DNA of 48,205 nt from Olsenella_L kribbiana. GTDB taxonomy: Bacteria > Actinomycetota > Coriobacteriia > Coriobacteriales > Atopobiaceae. The stretch lies in contig NZ_JAZGJP010000014.1 of assembly GCF_036408795.1 (NCBI RefSeq), forward strand, positions 1-48,205. The letters run 5' to 3'. The first letter of the stretch is position 1. Every line of letters starts with the position of its first letter. Positions 15,995 through 24,430 of the stretch are shown in pieces. A program made the translations under genes and the position numbers. The notes beneath the pieces are model-generated. The model was not told where the DNA came from and ran no database searches. It worked only from the letters and a program-made list of their open reading frames with translations.

Positions 15995-16744
15995 ATGCTC
16001 AAGAAAACGCTTCAAGATTGCCGCGTCCTGCTCCGTTCCATTCCGAGCCCGACGGTTGCGCTCTTCACGGTCGCTGTCGTTGTAATGAACCTGCTTGCGA
16101 ACAAGGAGCTCATCTCGCTGCCGTACCTCGCGCTCGACTGCGGCTTCTGCGTGAGCTGGGTGAGCTTCCTCTGCATGGACATGATCTGCAAGCGCTTCGG
16201 CGCCAAGGCTTCTGTGACGGTCAGCATCCTGGCGCTCCTCGTGAATCTTGCGGTATCCATCCTGTTCTGGCTCATGAGCCTGACGCCGGGCATGTGGGGT
16301 GCCTATTACAGCTACGGTTCGCTCGAGGTGAACGCAGCGCTCAATGCGACATTTGCTGGCAGCTGGTATGTGGTCTTCGGCTCGTCCTGCGCTATGGTCT
16401 GCTCGTCGATCGCAAACTCGTTCCTGAATGTCAGCATCGGCAGGAAGCTCAGGAAGAACAACTTCGCGAGCTTCGCTATCCGTTCCTATGTCAGCACCCT
16501 GATCGGCCAGTTCGTGGACAACTTCGTCTTTGCCGCTATCGTGAGCCACAACTTCTTCGGGTGGACCTGGACACAGGTCATTGCCTGCTCGCTCACCGGT
16601 GCCGTGATGGAGCTCCTCTGCGAGGTGTTCCTCTCGCCTGTAGGCTTCCGTGTCGTAAAGGGCTGGGAACGTGACGGTGTGGGAGAAGAGTATCTTGCGC
16701 TCCATCCCGAAGTGCGCCAGACGCTGGAGGCCCAGCATGCCTGA
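15995..16744 (+). CDS. yhhQ: Queuosine precursor transporter family protein (VUT/YhhQ)
   Basis: A 249-residue integral membrane protein of the VUT family; the E. coli member YhhQ takes up 7-cyano-7-deazaguanine (preQ0) or related precursors for queuosine in tRNA. Six hydrophobic segments are visible, with family features in NLLANKELI near residue 32-40, the charged DMICKRFGAKAS loop, and the late SYVSTLIGQFVDNFVFAAI helix. GGGAG precedes the ATG. The next gene, an SDR, overlaps its end by eight bases, so they are translationally coupled. Substrate assignment is from the family. Confidence 0.85.
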   Translation: MLKKTLQDCRVLLRSIPSPTVALFTVAVVVMNLLANKELISLPYLALDCGFCVSWVSFLCMDMICKRFGAKASVTVSILALLVNLAVSILFWLMSLTPGMWGAYYSYGSLEVNAALNATFAGSWYVVFGSSCAMVCSSIANSFLNVSIGRKLRKNNFASFAIRSYVSTLIGQFVDNFVFAAIVSHNFFGWTWTQVIACSLTGAVMELLCEVFLSPVGFRVVKGWERDGVGEEYLALHPEVRQTLEAQHA

Positions 16745-17459
16745 GAGAAGGAGCCTCCCCCTCGATCATGGTGGACGCTCGCTCAAGGTGCTGATCACCG
16801 GCACCTCCTCGGGCATCGGACGGGCAGCAGCCGAGCTCTTCCTCGAGCGGGGACATGAGGTCTGTGGCCTCGATATCGCTCCTGCCACGATCGAGCATCC
16901 CTGCTACACGCATCTCATCGCAGATGTCAGAAGACGCGATCTTCTGCCCAAGGGCCTTGCCCCCAATGTGATCGTGAGCAATGCCGGCGTGCAGGCGAGC
17001 GAAGATGATATCGACGTGAACCTCAAGGGCACGCTCAATGTCTGCGAGACCTATGCCTTCAAGGACAGGAAGGCAGCACCGCAGCTCGAGGCGATCGTGC
17101 TGGTCGGCTCCTCGAGCGGACACACGGGTGCCGAGTTTCCTGCCTATGCTGCCTCGAAGGGCGGCGTCCTTGCCTATGCAAAGAACCTGGCGCAGCGGGT
17201 GGCGCCCCAGGCCACCTGCAACAGCATCGACCCGGGAGGAGTGCTGACCGATCTCAATCTCCCTGTGATGGAAGACGAGACGCTGTGGTCGCGCATCATG
17301 GAGCTCACGCCCCTGAAGCGCTGGGCAACCCCTCAAGAGATAGCGGAATGGATCTACTTCGTCGCAGTCACGAACCGGTTCATGACAGGACAGAACCTCC
17401 TGATCGACGGGGGAGAGGCGGGATCTTTCGACTTCGTCTGGCCGGATACCGACTTCTAG
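16737..17459 (+). CDS. Short-chain dehydrogenase/reductase
   Basis: A 240-residue classical SDR oxidoreductase. The nucleotide-binding motif is TGTSSGIG (about residues 22-29), the NAG motif is SNAGVQ, and the catalytic Ser and Tyr-x3-Lys are in VGSSSGHTGAEFPAYAASK. The C-terminus has the typical TGQNLLIDGG. Substrate unknown. ATG 16737 has GGAGG six bases upstream and overlaps the end of the transporter gene by eight bases. The overlap hints at a shared role, but no queuosine step is known to need an SDR. Confidence 0.9.
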   Translation: MPERRSLPLDHGGRSLKVLITGTSSGIGRAAAELFLERGHEVCGLDIAPATIEHPCYTHLIADVRRRDLLPKGLAPNVIVSNAGVQASEDDIDVNLKGTLNVCETYAFKDRKAAPQLEAIVLVGSSSGHTGAEFPAYAASKGGVLAYAKNLAQRVAPQATCNSIDPGGVLTDLNLPVMEDETLWSRIMELTPLKRWATPQEIAEWIYFVAVTNRFMTGQNLLIDGGEAGSFDFVWPDTDF

Positions 17460-17464
17460 GAAAT

Positions 17465-17494
17465 GAGGGAGCTGCACCTTGGTGCGGCTCCCTC
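17465..17494 (+). terminator. Hairpin after the SDR gene
   Basis: GAGGGAGC-T-GCACC pairs with GGTGC-G-GCTCCCTC, a 13-bp stem with one mismatch and a two-base turn, five bases past the SDR stop. The following sequence is not T-rich, so termination may be weak. Confidence 0.5.
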
Positions 17495-17651
17495 AGCACT
17501 TGTCTGACGTCTGAATGTGTCCGTTTCCGACGTGCCCCTGTCGCCGGCAGACATGTTGCAGAAAAGCGACGTTCTTTCTGTTTTCGGCGGCATGGAGGTA
17601 CATGCGGGTATCATCCAGAACGCTGCTGTGGCGGAGGGAGAGGGGCGGAGC

Positions 17652-18032
17652 ATGAGCATGGAAGGACATCTGAGCCATGAGGAATATGTGCGCTTTGCAC
17701 GCCTTCCGGACAAGGAGCTTGCCCGCCAGTGCCATGCTGAGGCGTTCCATGCCACGGGCCCCGGCGGTCAGGGCGTGAACACGGCAGACTCAGCCGTGCG
17801 CATGATCCATGTCCCGACCGGCATCACAGTCGTGAGCCGCGAGTCGAGAAGCCAGCTCCAGAACAGGGAGCGCTGCCTCGAGAAGATACATGAGGAGCTC
17901 GTCCGTCGTGCGCGCAGGCCGAAGAAGCGCAAGAAGACCAAGCCGACAAAGGCTTCGATTGCACGCAGGCTCGATGCAAAGGCACGCAGAAGCCAGGTCA
18001 AGAAGCTCCGGCGCAGGGCTGACTTCGACTGA
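17652..18032 (+). CDS. ArfB-like peptide chain release factor domain protein
   Basis: A 126-residue protein with the RF-1 catalytic domain: the peptidyl-tRNA hydrolysis motif GPGGQGVN (about residues 38-45) and the downstream SRESRSQLQNRE segment. The C-terminal third is strongly basic (KPTKASIARRLDAKARRSQVKK), like the tail that lets ArfB/YaeJ enter the mRNA channel of stalled ribosomes. It therefore most likely rescues ribosomes without a stop codon. It lacks the codon-recognition domains of RF1/RF2. ATG 17652 and ATG 17658 are both possible starts. Confidence 0.85.
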   Translation: MSMEGHLSHEEYVRFARLPDKELARQCHAEAFHATGPGGQGVNTADSAVRMIHVPTGITVVSRESRSQLQNRERCLEKIHEELVRRARRPKKRKKTKPTKASIARRLDAKARRSQVKKLRRRADFD

Positions 18033-18065
18033 TTCCCAGAACCCAGGCAGAAAGGCTGAGACAAT

Positions 18066-18602
18066 ATGTCTTCAGAAGATATGGAAGCACTCGGACCCAA
18101 GAGCCATGCAGCTCTCGAGCTTGCGATGGCAGAATACGACAAGGGCGATTCCAAGCGCATCCATCATTTCGCGAAGGTCCGTACGTTCGCACGCGATATC
18201 GCAGAGGCGGAAGGTGTGGACGAGAGGACCCGCTACATCGTCGAGGCTGCTGCTATCGTGCATGATGCCGGCATCCATGAGTCGGAGCGGATCTATGGAA
18301 ATGCGGGCGGCAAGCACCAGGAGGAGCTGGGGCCTGGCGTAGCACGACCGCTTCTCGAGAAGGCAGAATATGCACCTGAGGCCATTGAGCGCATCTGCTG
18401 GCTCATCGCCCATCACCATACGTATGCGAATATCGAGGGTGCAGACTACCAGATCCTCGTCGAGGCAGACTTCCTCGTGAACATCTACGAGGATGCACCA
18501 GACAATGCAGAAGCGAGAAGGCATGCAGCCGAGCAGGCGAAGCGCCATATCTTCAGGACGCAGACAGGCACGAAGCTCCTGGAGCTCCTCTATCTGAGCT
18601 AG
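18066..18602 (+). CDS. HD-domain phosphohydrolase
   Basis: A 178-residue HD-superfamily protein. Metal ligands of the HD fold are visible at HHFAKV (about 33-34), the HD pair in AAIVHDAG (about 67-68), the following helix with HHH (LIAHHHTYANI), and D in VEADFLVNIYED. Such proteins hydrolyse phosphate esters of nucleotides or related molecules; substrate unknown. It lies 33 bases after the ArfB-like gene, probably in the same transcript. Confidence 0.88.
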   Translation: MSSEDMEALGPKSHAALELAMAEYDKGDSKRIHHFAKVRTFARDIAEAEGVDERTRYIVEAAAIVHDAGIHESERIYGNAGGKHQEELGPGVARPLLEKAEYAPEAIERICWLIAHHHTYANIEGADYQILVEADFLVNIYEDAPDNAEARRHAAEQAKRHIFRTQTGTKLLELLYLS

Positions 18603-18612
18603 AGCCCAGGAT

Positions 18613-18640
18613 CTGACAGGCAACGGGGCTTGGCTATAAT
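18613..18640 (+). promoter_or_regulatory. Putative promoter of the vsr gene
   Basis: CTGACA (18613-18618) and TATAAT (18635-18640) with a 16-base spacer, matching the sigma-70 consensus in 5 of 6 and 6 of 6 positions. It starts 10 bases after the HD gene and 51 bases before the vsr GTG start. Confidence 0.65.
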
Positions 18641-18691
18641 CGTGCCCTGAGGCTTTGGGTCTGTGTCCTGCACGCGTCGAGGGGAGCATCT

Positions 18692-19291
18692 GTGGCAGAT
18701 ACGGTCTCTCCTGAGGTGCGGAGCAAGATCATGTCCAAGATCCATGGGAAGGATACGAAGCCAGAGGTCCTGCTCAGGAAGGAGCTCTGGCACAGGGGCT
18801 ATCGCTACCGCAAGAACTTCCGGAAGCTTCCTGGCTCGCCTGATATCGTTATGACGAAATACCGGCTCTGCATCTTCGTGGACTCGGAGTTCTTCCATGG
18901 GAAGGGATTCTACGGAGGGCTTGAGAGCAAGAAGTATGAGAGCCTCGAGGAGCAGCTCAAGCACTCGAACCATCCAGATTACTGGCTGCCGAAGATCAAG
19001 CGCAACATGGAGCGCGACCAGGAAGTGGATGCCGAGCTCACGGAGAGCGGCTGGCATATCATCCACTTCTGGAGCAAGGACGTAATGAAGCACACCGACG
19101 AGTGCATACGTACCGTTGAGGAGACGCTTGCCACACTCACGCTCGGCGAAGATGCATACGCAGACGCTGAAGATGCGGCGCAGGACGCCTCTGAAGTCGA
19201 GTGCATCGCTGAAGAGCCTTCAGAGCTGGCAGCTGCCTCTCAGGCAGAAGCTCCGCTCGAAGATACAGAAGATCCCATGAAAGAGGGCTAG
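18692..19291 (+). CDS. vsr: Very short patch repair endonuclease (Vsr family)
   Basis: A 199-residue protein. Residues about 1-140 match Vsr: RSKIMSKIHGKDTKPEVLLRKELW, then the active-site region SPDIVMTKYRLCIFVDSEFFHG (catalytic Asp in PDIV and D/E/H in VDSEFFHG) and the C-terminal GWHIIHFW. Vsr nicks 5' of T:G mismatches arising from 5-methylcytosine deamination. The last 50 residues are an acidic, alanine-rich tail not part of the family. No cytosine methyltransferase lies beside it, so it is an orphan in this window. GTG start with GAGGGGAG upstream and its own promoter. Confidence 0.88.
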   Translation: MADTVSPEVRSKIMSKIHGKDTKPEVLLRKELWHRGYRYRKNFRKLPGSPDIVMTKYRLCIFVDSEFFHGKGFYGGLESKKYESLEEQLKHSNHPDYWLPKIKRNMERDQEVDAELTESGWHIIHFWSKDVMKHTDECIRTVEETLATLTLGEDAYADAEDAAQDASEVECIAEEPSELAAASQAEAPLEDTEDPMKEG

Positions 19292-19500
19292 TCCTCGTCC
19301 TCCGCTTCGGCTGCTGCCTCTTCCGCCTCTGCAGTTGCCTTCTCCTCGCGGTACCCATCGACCACCTTGCGTGCCTGCTGGGAGAGCCAGGCCTCCTCTT
19401 CTGGCTTCGTCTCGATCTTGCCCTCGGCATTCTTCCGCTTCGAGCTCTGCCAGATGGCAATGATGACGCCGAGGACGATGACTGCGATGCCTGCACCCAT
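19288..19500 (-). CDS. Small single-pass membrane protein
   Basis: A 70-residue protein: one N-terminal transmembrane segment (about 2-18, IAVIVLGVIIAIW), a basic patch SSKRKNAEG, then a highly charged cytoplasmic tail ending in E/A/D repeats. No family recognised. ATG 19500 has AAAGGA upstream. Its stop overlaps the convergent vsr stop by four bases. Possibly a membrane-anchored accessory factor; function unknown. Confidence 0.65.
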   Translation of the reverse strand: MGAGIAVIVLGVIIAIWQSSKRKNAEGKIETKPEEEAWLSQQARKVVDGYREEKATAEAEEAAAEAEDED

Positions 19501-19798
19501 GATGGTTCCTTTCCTATGCATGCAATGCTGACCACTGTAGCACGAGGCTCTGGCAAGGTATCTCTGAGCTCTCCCAATGGCCAGCCCATTCCCGATAGTG
19601 CGCAGCCTGCCTCTTGTCTTCTGCCATCGCATGGAAAGTGTCAGAACGTGTCATCTGAGCATCTGGACAGGGAGCTTCCAGCGAAAAGAGATGCCAGATG
19701 GCGGAATCAGATGCAGAAGGTTCCGATACATCGCACATACTGGAGGTGGTGAAGATGCGCATGCTTCGACATGTGCCAGTCAGAAGGGAAGGCGTGCT

Positions 19799-21238
19799 AT
19801 GGGATTTCCTGAAGGGTTCCTCTGGGGCGGAGCGACCGCAGCAAACCAGTGCGAGGGTGGCTGGAACGAGGGAGGACGCGGTCTTGCGAACGTCGATGTG
19901 GCGCCGGCAGGCCCCGACCGCTTCAAGGTCGTTTCCGGAGAGATGAAGATGTATGGCTTCGATGCCGACCACTACTATCCGGCACAGACCGGCATCGACA
20001 TGTACCATACGTACCGCGACGATATCGCCCTCTTCGCCGAGATGGGCTTCAAGACGTACCGCTGCTCCATTGCCTGGTCGAGGATCTTCCCTGAGGGGGA
20101 TGAAGAGCAGCCGAACGAGGAAGGCCTTGCGTTCTATGAGGATCTCTTCCGCTGCTGCCAGGAGCATGGCATAGAGCCGCTCGTGACAATCACGCACTTC
20201 GACTGCCCGATGCATCTGATCGAGGCCTATGGTGGCTGGAGGTCGCGCAAGCTCATCGGCTTCTACAAGAATCTCGTGACGGCGCTCTTCACGCGCTACA
20301 AGGGCCTTGTGCACTACTGGCTCACGTTCAACGAGATCAACATGATCTTCCACCTGCCCTGGATGGGTGCAGGCATCGTCTTCGAGGAAGGGGAAGACAA
20401 GGAAGCGGTCGAGTGGAAGGCCGTGCACCACGAGCTTGTCGCCTCTGCCTGGGCGACGAAGATCGCCCACGAGATCGACCCCAGGAACAAGGTCGGCTGC
20501 ATGCTGGCGGCTGGTGCCTACTATCCTTATAGCTGCCGTCCGGAGGATGTGCGTGCAGCCCAGCTCGACACGCAGCATGAGCTGTCGCTGATTGATGTGC
20601 AGGCACGTGGCGCCTATCCTGCATGGGTGAAGCTCATGCTCGAGCGCAAGGGCATCGACCTCGGCATGACCCCTGAAGACAAGAAGATCCTCGCCGAGAA
20701 CACGGTCGATTTCGTGAGCTTCTCCTACTATTCGACCCGCTGCTCGGCAGCTCCTACGACCGATGCACCGCGCACGCAGGGCAATGCCTTTGCTGGCGCC
20801 ATGAATCCCTACCTCGAGAAGTCGCAGTGGGGCTGGGCCATCGATCCTCTGGGCTTCCGCATCACGATGAACGAGCTCTATGACCGCTACCAGAAGCCGC
20901 TCTTCGTCGTCGAGAATGGCCTTGGCGCCAAGGATGAGCTCGTGCCTGACGGCAAGGGCTCCTATACGGTCGAGGATGACTACCGCATCGACTATCTCCG
21001 CCAGCACATCCAGGTGCTGCGCGACACGATCGAAGAGGACGGCGTGCCGGTCCTGGGATATACCACCTGGGGGCCGATCGATCTGGTGAGCGCCGGCTCC
21101 GGGCAGATGTCGAAGCGCTATGGCTTCATCTACGTGGACCGCGACGACGAGGGCAGAGGAACCCTTAAGCGCTACCGCAAGAAGAGCTTTGGCTGGTACA
21201 AGAAGGTCATCGCCACAAACGGCGCAGATCTCGGCTAG
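19799..21238 (+). CDS. bglA: 6-phospho-beta-glucosidase, GH1
   Basis: A 479-residue GH1 enzyme that hydrolyses phosphorylated beta-glucosides delivered by a PTS. Acid/base E179 sits in LTFNEIN and nucleophile E372 in FVVENGLG. The C-terminal loop LVSAGSGQMSKRYGFIYVD carries the Ser/Lys/Tyr phosphate-binding set typical of the 6-phospho subgroup, so cytoplasmic use of phospho-sugars is expected. ATG 19799 is preceded by GGGAAGG. A Cof-type phosphatase follows at 18 bases. No PTS gene is adjacent; the substrate could come from either PTS in the window. Confidence 0.93.
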   Translation: MGFPEGFLWGGATAANQCEGGWNEGGRGLANVDVAPAGPDRFKVVSGEMKMYGFDADHYYPAQTGIDMYHTYRDDIALFAEMGFKTYRCSIAWSRIFPEGDEEQPNEEGLAFYEDLFRCCQEHGIEPLVTITHFDCPMHLIEAYGGWRSRKLIGFYKNLVTALFTRYKGLVHYWLTFNEINMIFHLPWMGAGIVFEEGEDKEAVEWKAVHHELVASAWATKIAHEIDPRNKVGCMLAAGAYYPYSCRPEDVRAAQLDTQHELSLIDVQARGAYPAWVKLMLERKGIDLGMTPEDKKILAENTVDFVSFSYYSTRCSAAPTTDAPRTQGNAFAGAMNPYLEKSQWGWAIDPLGFRITMNELYDRYQKPLFVVENGLGAKDELVPDGKGSYTVEDDYRIDYLRQHIQVLRDTIEEDGVPVLGYTTWGPIDLVSAGSGQMSKRYGFIYVDRDDEGRGTLKRYRKKSFGWYKKVIATNGADLG

Positions 21239-21256
21239 AGGGAATTCGGAGGAGAC

Positions 21257-22096
21257 ATGTCTTCGGGCAAGGTCGTCTTTCTGGACGTCGATGGCACGAT
21301 AACCGACTACGAGAACAGGATTCCCGCATCTGCGAAACGCGCCATCAAGGCGGCCCGTGCAAAGGGCAACCGCGTCTATATGTGCACGGGCCGCTCGAAG
21401 GCAGAGAATCCTCCCGAACTCATCGAGATTGGCTTCGATGGGATGATCGGCGGCAATGGCGCCTACGTCGAAGATGCAGGCGAGGTCGTGATGCACCAGC
21501 TCATCACGCTCGACCAGTGCCGCCATATCGTCTCATGGCTCGAGGGGAGAGGCCTCGAGTTCTACCTCGAGACGAACAACGGCCTCTTCGCGAGCAGGAA
21601 CTTCCGTGAGGCAGCCCGTCCGGTCCTTCGCCTCTATGCTGGCAGGAAGGGCATGGCTGGTGCAGATGAGCTCGAGACCGACGATGCAATGCACGGGATG
21701 GTGTATGGGGGAGAGCTCGTCCGCGACGACGTGAACAAGGTCTCCTTCATCCTCTCGAGCTACCAGGACCATCTGGATTCTGTTGAGGAGTTTCCTGACC
21801 TCAAGGCAGGCACCTGGGGAGGGGCAGGCGAGACGGCGCTCTTTGGCGACCTCGGCGTCAAGGACATCACGAAGGCCCATGCAATGCAGGTGCTTCTCGA
21901 CCATCTCGGAGCCTCTGCAGAAGATGCCATCGCTTTCGGCGATGCAAAGGTCGACATCCCGATGTTCGAGCTGGCCGGCACGAGCGTCTGCATGGGAAAT
22001 GGCGGACCTGAAGCGAAGGCAGCAGCCGACTTCGTGACCGACGATGTGAACGAAGACGGGCTCTGGAATGCCTTTGTCCGTCTCGGGCTTGTCTGA
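21257..22096 (+). CDS. Cof-type HAD-IIB phosphatase
   Basis: A 279-residue cytosolic phosphatase. Motif I is FLDVDGTITD (D10 nucleophile, D12), motif II the threonine in CTGRS, motif III the lysine in KDITKAHA, and motif IV AFGDAKVDIPMF. A C2-type cap lies between about 85 and 190. Members dephosphorylate sugar phosphates, nucleotides or cofactors. Cotranscription with the GH1 gene (18-base gap, GGAGGAG before the ATG) suggests relief of sugar-phosphate stress, which is inference. Confidence 0.9.
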   Translation: MSSGKVVFLDVDGTITDYENRIPASAKRAIKAARAKGNRVYMCTGRSKAENPPELIEIGFDGMIGGNGAYVEDAGEVVMHQLITLDQCRHIVSWLEGRGLEFYLETNNGLFASRNFREAARPVLRLYAGRKGMAGADELETDDAMHGMVYGGELVRDDVNKVSFILSSYQDHLDSVEEFPDLKAGTWGGAGETALFGDLGVKDITKAHAMQVLLDHLGASAEDAIAFGDAKVDIPMFELAGTSVCMGNGGPEAKAAADFVTDDVNEDGLWNAFVRLGLV

Positions 22097-22120
22097 GCCC
22101 AGAAAGCGCAGCAGAAACGT

Positions 22121-22150
22121 GAACAGCCGCTCCGAAAGGGGCGGCTGTTC
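22121..22150 (+). terminator. Terminator after the GH1/HAD operon
   Basis: GAACAGCCGCTCC pairs with GGGGCGGCTGTTC (one T-G pair) around GAAA, followed by TTGC. Long stable stem 24 bases past the HAD stop. Confidence 0.7.
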
Positions 22151-22178
22151 TTGCTCAGCACGATTCTTATAGAGGCAT

Positions 22179-22844
22179 CTAGGCAGCCTGGGGTGCAGCA
22201 TTCCTTCTGAAGACATCCATCTTCGGCTGGAAGAGATGTGCCCAGAGGGCGATGATGCGGCCCATTGCAAGGACGGAGATGAGCGTGCCTGGACCGACGC
22301 CGTAGAAGGGCCTGCCAAGCGCAAGGCAGAGCGCGACCGAGATCAGGATCATCGAGAGATCGAAGCCGTTCTTTGCAAGGGCGAACTTGATCGGGAAGAC
22401 ATCGGAGATCGTGCGGACGATAGCATCGGTCGGCGTCACGACAATCTCGCAGTTCACGGAGAAGTAGACGCCGAGCGTCGAGCAGAGGAGTGCGACTGCG
22501 AGAAGGAGGTAGGCTTCAGGCATCGTGAGCGTGAGCTGAGGGACGATTGCGTCGTAGAAGTCGGTAAGCAGGCTGAAGAGAAGCGAGAACGGAATCTCGC
22601 AGACAATCTGGAGCGTGACCTTCTTCAAGAGGAAGATCTGGATGGCAATCAGCACGACGTAGAGCATCATCGAGCAGGTGCCAAGCGTGAGCCCTGCAAT
22701 CTTTGCCATTGCATAGAATACGGAGGAGAAGGCGGCAACGCCGAGTCCTGTCCTTGTGTTCAGGATGATGCCGAGTGCCAGAAGCTGGTTTGTAGCAAGA
22801 TAGATGGTCCAGCGGCTGATCTCTTTGCGTACGTTCTCTGTCAT
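22179..22844 (-). CDS. YczE/YitT-type membrane protein (DUF6198-like)
   Basis: A 221-residue protein with five hydrophobic segments starting at about residue 12, in the YczE/YyaS/YitT group of uncharacterised integral membrane proteins. Characteristic bits are NTRTGLGVAAFSS after TM1, the SVNCEIVVTPTDAIVRTIS loop, and GVGPGTLISVLAMGRII near the end. It could be a transporter. ATG 22844 is used because AAAGG is six bases upstream; an in-frame ATG two codons earlier abuts the ribosome site. Divergent from a LysR regulator, which probably controls it. Confidence 0.8.
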   Translation of the reverse strand: MTENVRKEISRWTIYLATNQLLALGIILNTRTGLGVAAFSSVFYAMAKIAGLTLGTCSMMLYVVLIAIQIFLLKKVTLQIVCEIPFSLLFSLLTDFYDAIVPQLTLTMPEAYLLLAVALLCSTLGVYFSVNCEIVVTPTDAIVRTISDVFPIKFALAKNGFDLSMILISVALCLALGRPFYGVGPGTLISVLAMGRIIALWAHLFQPKMDVFRRNAAPQAA

Positions 22845-22916
22845 GCGCATCCTTTCTCTCTGTCTTCGTCTTTGAGTTTATGAGGCCATATGATGAGTTA
22901 CAAATATCGTTAGCTC

Positions 22917-22943
22917 TATAATCAATAACTAGAAGTTATTGAT
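22917..22943. promoter_or_regulatory. LysR operator palindrome overlapping the lysR -10 box
   Basis: A perfect inverted repeat, ATCAATAACT (22921-22930) and AGTTATTGAT (22934-22943), three bases apart, lies between the divergent membrane-protein and lysR genes. A TATAAT box for lysR (22917-22922) overlaps its left edge. Binding here would repress lysR itself and could activate the divergent promoter, as usual for LysR regulators. A possible leftward promoter (TTGTAA, 17 bases, TAAACT) runs through 22875-22903. Confidence 0.7.
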
Positions 22944-22965
22944 ATGCAGACAGAGAAGAGATGCT

Positions 22966-23763
22966 ATGGCAAGCGTGGGTGATGTGAGCCTGCGGCAGAT
23001 CGAGATGTTTCTCGCTGTTGCACGGTGCGGAAGCATGACAGGAGCAGCGAAGGAGCTCTTCGTCTCGCAGACGGCTGTGACAAAGCAGATGCAGCTTCTG
23101 GAAGAGGGGCTTGGGGTCGTGCTCTTTGTCCGTGGCCGCTATATAGCGCTGACGGAAGATGGCAGGTTCTTCAGGCAGGAGGCAGAGGCGGTGTGGGACC
23201 GCTATGTCCTCATGCGCCAGAACATGGAGTCCTGGCGGGATGGCACAGCTGGTACGCTCGAAGTGGGGATCATGACCTACATCGATCCTGCTCTCGTCGT
23301 CGAGCTCTTCCGCGGATTCAGACAGCGCTATCCCGCCATCCGCTGCCACTTCCATACGATGCAGTCAGGAGCCATTGCTGACAGGATCCAGGACGGCTCG
23401 CTCGACCTCGGCATCGGCGTGGCGCGGCCCGGCATCGAGGCCCTCGAGCTCTGCCGCTACCCCCTGATGGAGTTCAGCGCTCCTGGAAAAGACCCTGCTT
23501 CGCTTCCCGTGATTGTCGATATGCGTACGCCGGAACGCGACCGGCCGCCGATCGAGGACACGATGGTCGCAGTCGAGCTCGGGGAGGGGAAGGCAGTGCT
23601 GCATGGATTCATGACAAGGTTCGATGAGGGGCTCGTGGCAAGGGAGCTTCCCGATACCTCGGCCGTCTGCCTTCTCTTCGACGAGCATTTCTCGCGCACG
23701 AAGGAGCGCTTCTGTGTCTATGCAAAAGCATGGCGGGAAGAGCAGGCAGATGGGGACCGCTAG
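22966..23763 (+). CDS. LysR-family transcriptional regulator
   Basis: A 265-residue regulator. The winged helix-turn-helix is at about residues 7-65 (LRQIEMFLAVARCGSMTGAAKELFVSQTAVT...), then a linker helix and a substrate-binding domain from about 93. The effector domain is shorter than usual for the family (about 290-300 residues overall), especially after residue 200. The upstream frame extends to 22939 but ATG 22966 fits the family start. It probably controls the divergent YczE-like gene through the palindrome at 22921-22943. Effector unknown. Confidence 0.88.
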   Translation: MASVGDVSLRQIEMFLAVARCGSMTGAAKELFVSQTAVTKQMQLLEEGLGVVLFVRGRYIALTEDGRFFRQEAEAVWDRYVLMRQNMESWRDGTAGTLEVGIMTYIDPALVVELFRGFRQRYPAIRCHFHTMQSGAIADRIQDGSLDLGIGVARPGIEALELCRYPLMEFSAPGKDPASLPVIVDMRTPERDRPPIEDTMVAVELGEGKAVLHGFMTRFDEGLVARELPDTSAVCLLFDEHFSRTKERFCVYAKAWREEQADGDR

Positions 23764-23775
23764 AGGACAGGGCGC

Positions 23776-24060
23776 TCAGAAGCTGGGAAGCGTGAAGGCG
23801 CCACGTGGCCTCACCGCATGGGCGACATCGCGCATCTGCTCTGGTATTTCTTCCATATCGCTGCCAAACCATATTAAGAGGTCTGCATAGATGCCTCCCA
23901 CATGGTAGGCAAGCGCGTATTGGAGACGCGGGTCTTCGTCTTGGCGGCACGCTCCACGCCGAAGGCCTCCTTGAGCTCGCCGAGCAGAAGATGGGCTGCT
24001 CCTGCACGATGGAGGCAGAGAAGTTCCTGCCTGTAGGTGCGGAGGTCTCGAACATGAAGA
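23776..24060 (-). pseudogene. 3' remnant of a TetR-family regulator gene
   Basis: The minus strand encodes the C-terminal ligand domain of a TetR regulator without its HTH. From the left edge of similarity it reads DLRTYRQELLCLHRAG...LLLGELKEAFGVERAA, then after a one-base frame change near 23935 DEDPRLQYALAYHVGGIYAD...MEEIPEQMRDVAHAV, ending at TGA 23776-23778. The helical pattern and ALAYHVGGIYADLLIWF block are typical of the TetR C-terminus. The 5' half is missing at a junction with the next feature. Boundary at about 24040-24060 is approximate. Confidence 0.6.
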
Positions 24061-24430
24061 GGAGATATTCGTCCATATCGCGAGAGCCGCTCTTCCGGAA
24101 GCGTTCGACTATGTCTTCGTGAGCCATATGGAGACAGACGAGGCAGGCGGCGTCTTCGCCCTCTACGAGGCCTTCCATGATATGAAGGTCATCTGCGGAC
24201 ATCTTGCAGCCCGCGGGCTTCCGGGCTGGACTATGCAGGTGGGATCCTTTCTGAGGTATGGGAACGGCGTAGGCCAGACCATGATGGCATCCTGGGCAGA
24301 CGAGGTTTTCGCTATCGATGCAGAGCGTGTGTCCCATGCTGAGAAGCGCGGCAGGCTCCAGCAGACGCTTTCGGCTCTCTCGCCGCGCTTTGTCGCAGTC
24401 GGCCATGGCTTCTGCCTCGAGTGCGCCTGA
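24040..24430 (+). pseudogene. 3' remnant of an MBL-fold metalloprotein gene
   Basis: A plus-strand frame without its own start reads GLEHEEEIFVHIARAALPEAF, then DYVFVSHMETDEAGGVFAL and VICGHLAARGLPGW, ending at TGA 24428. HMETDE matches the HxExD metal-ligand block of FprA-like metallo-beta-lactamase-fold proteins (HMEPDH in flavodiiron proteins, the last His being Glu here). The N-terminal part of the fold is missing. The reading begins where the opposite-strand TetR remnant begins, so both 5' ends appear lost together. Confidence 0.55.

Noticed and set aside
19514..21526. 670-codon leftward ORF opposite the GH1 and HAD genes
   Set aside because: It is the reverse shadow of two well-supported rightward genes in G+C-rich DNA; its sequence has no domains.
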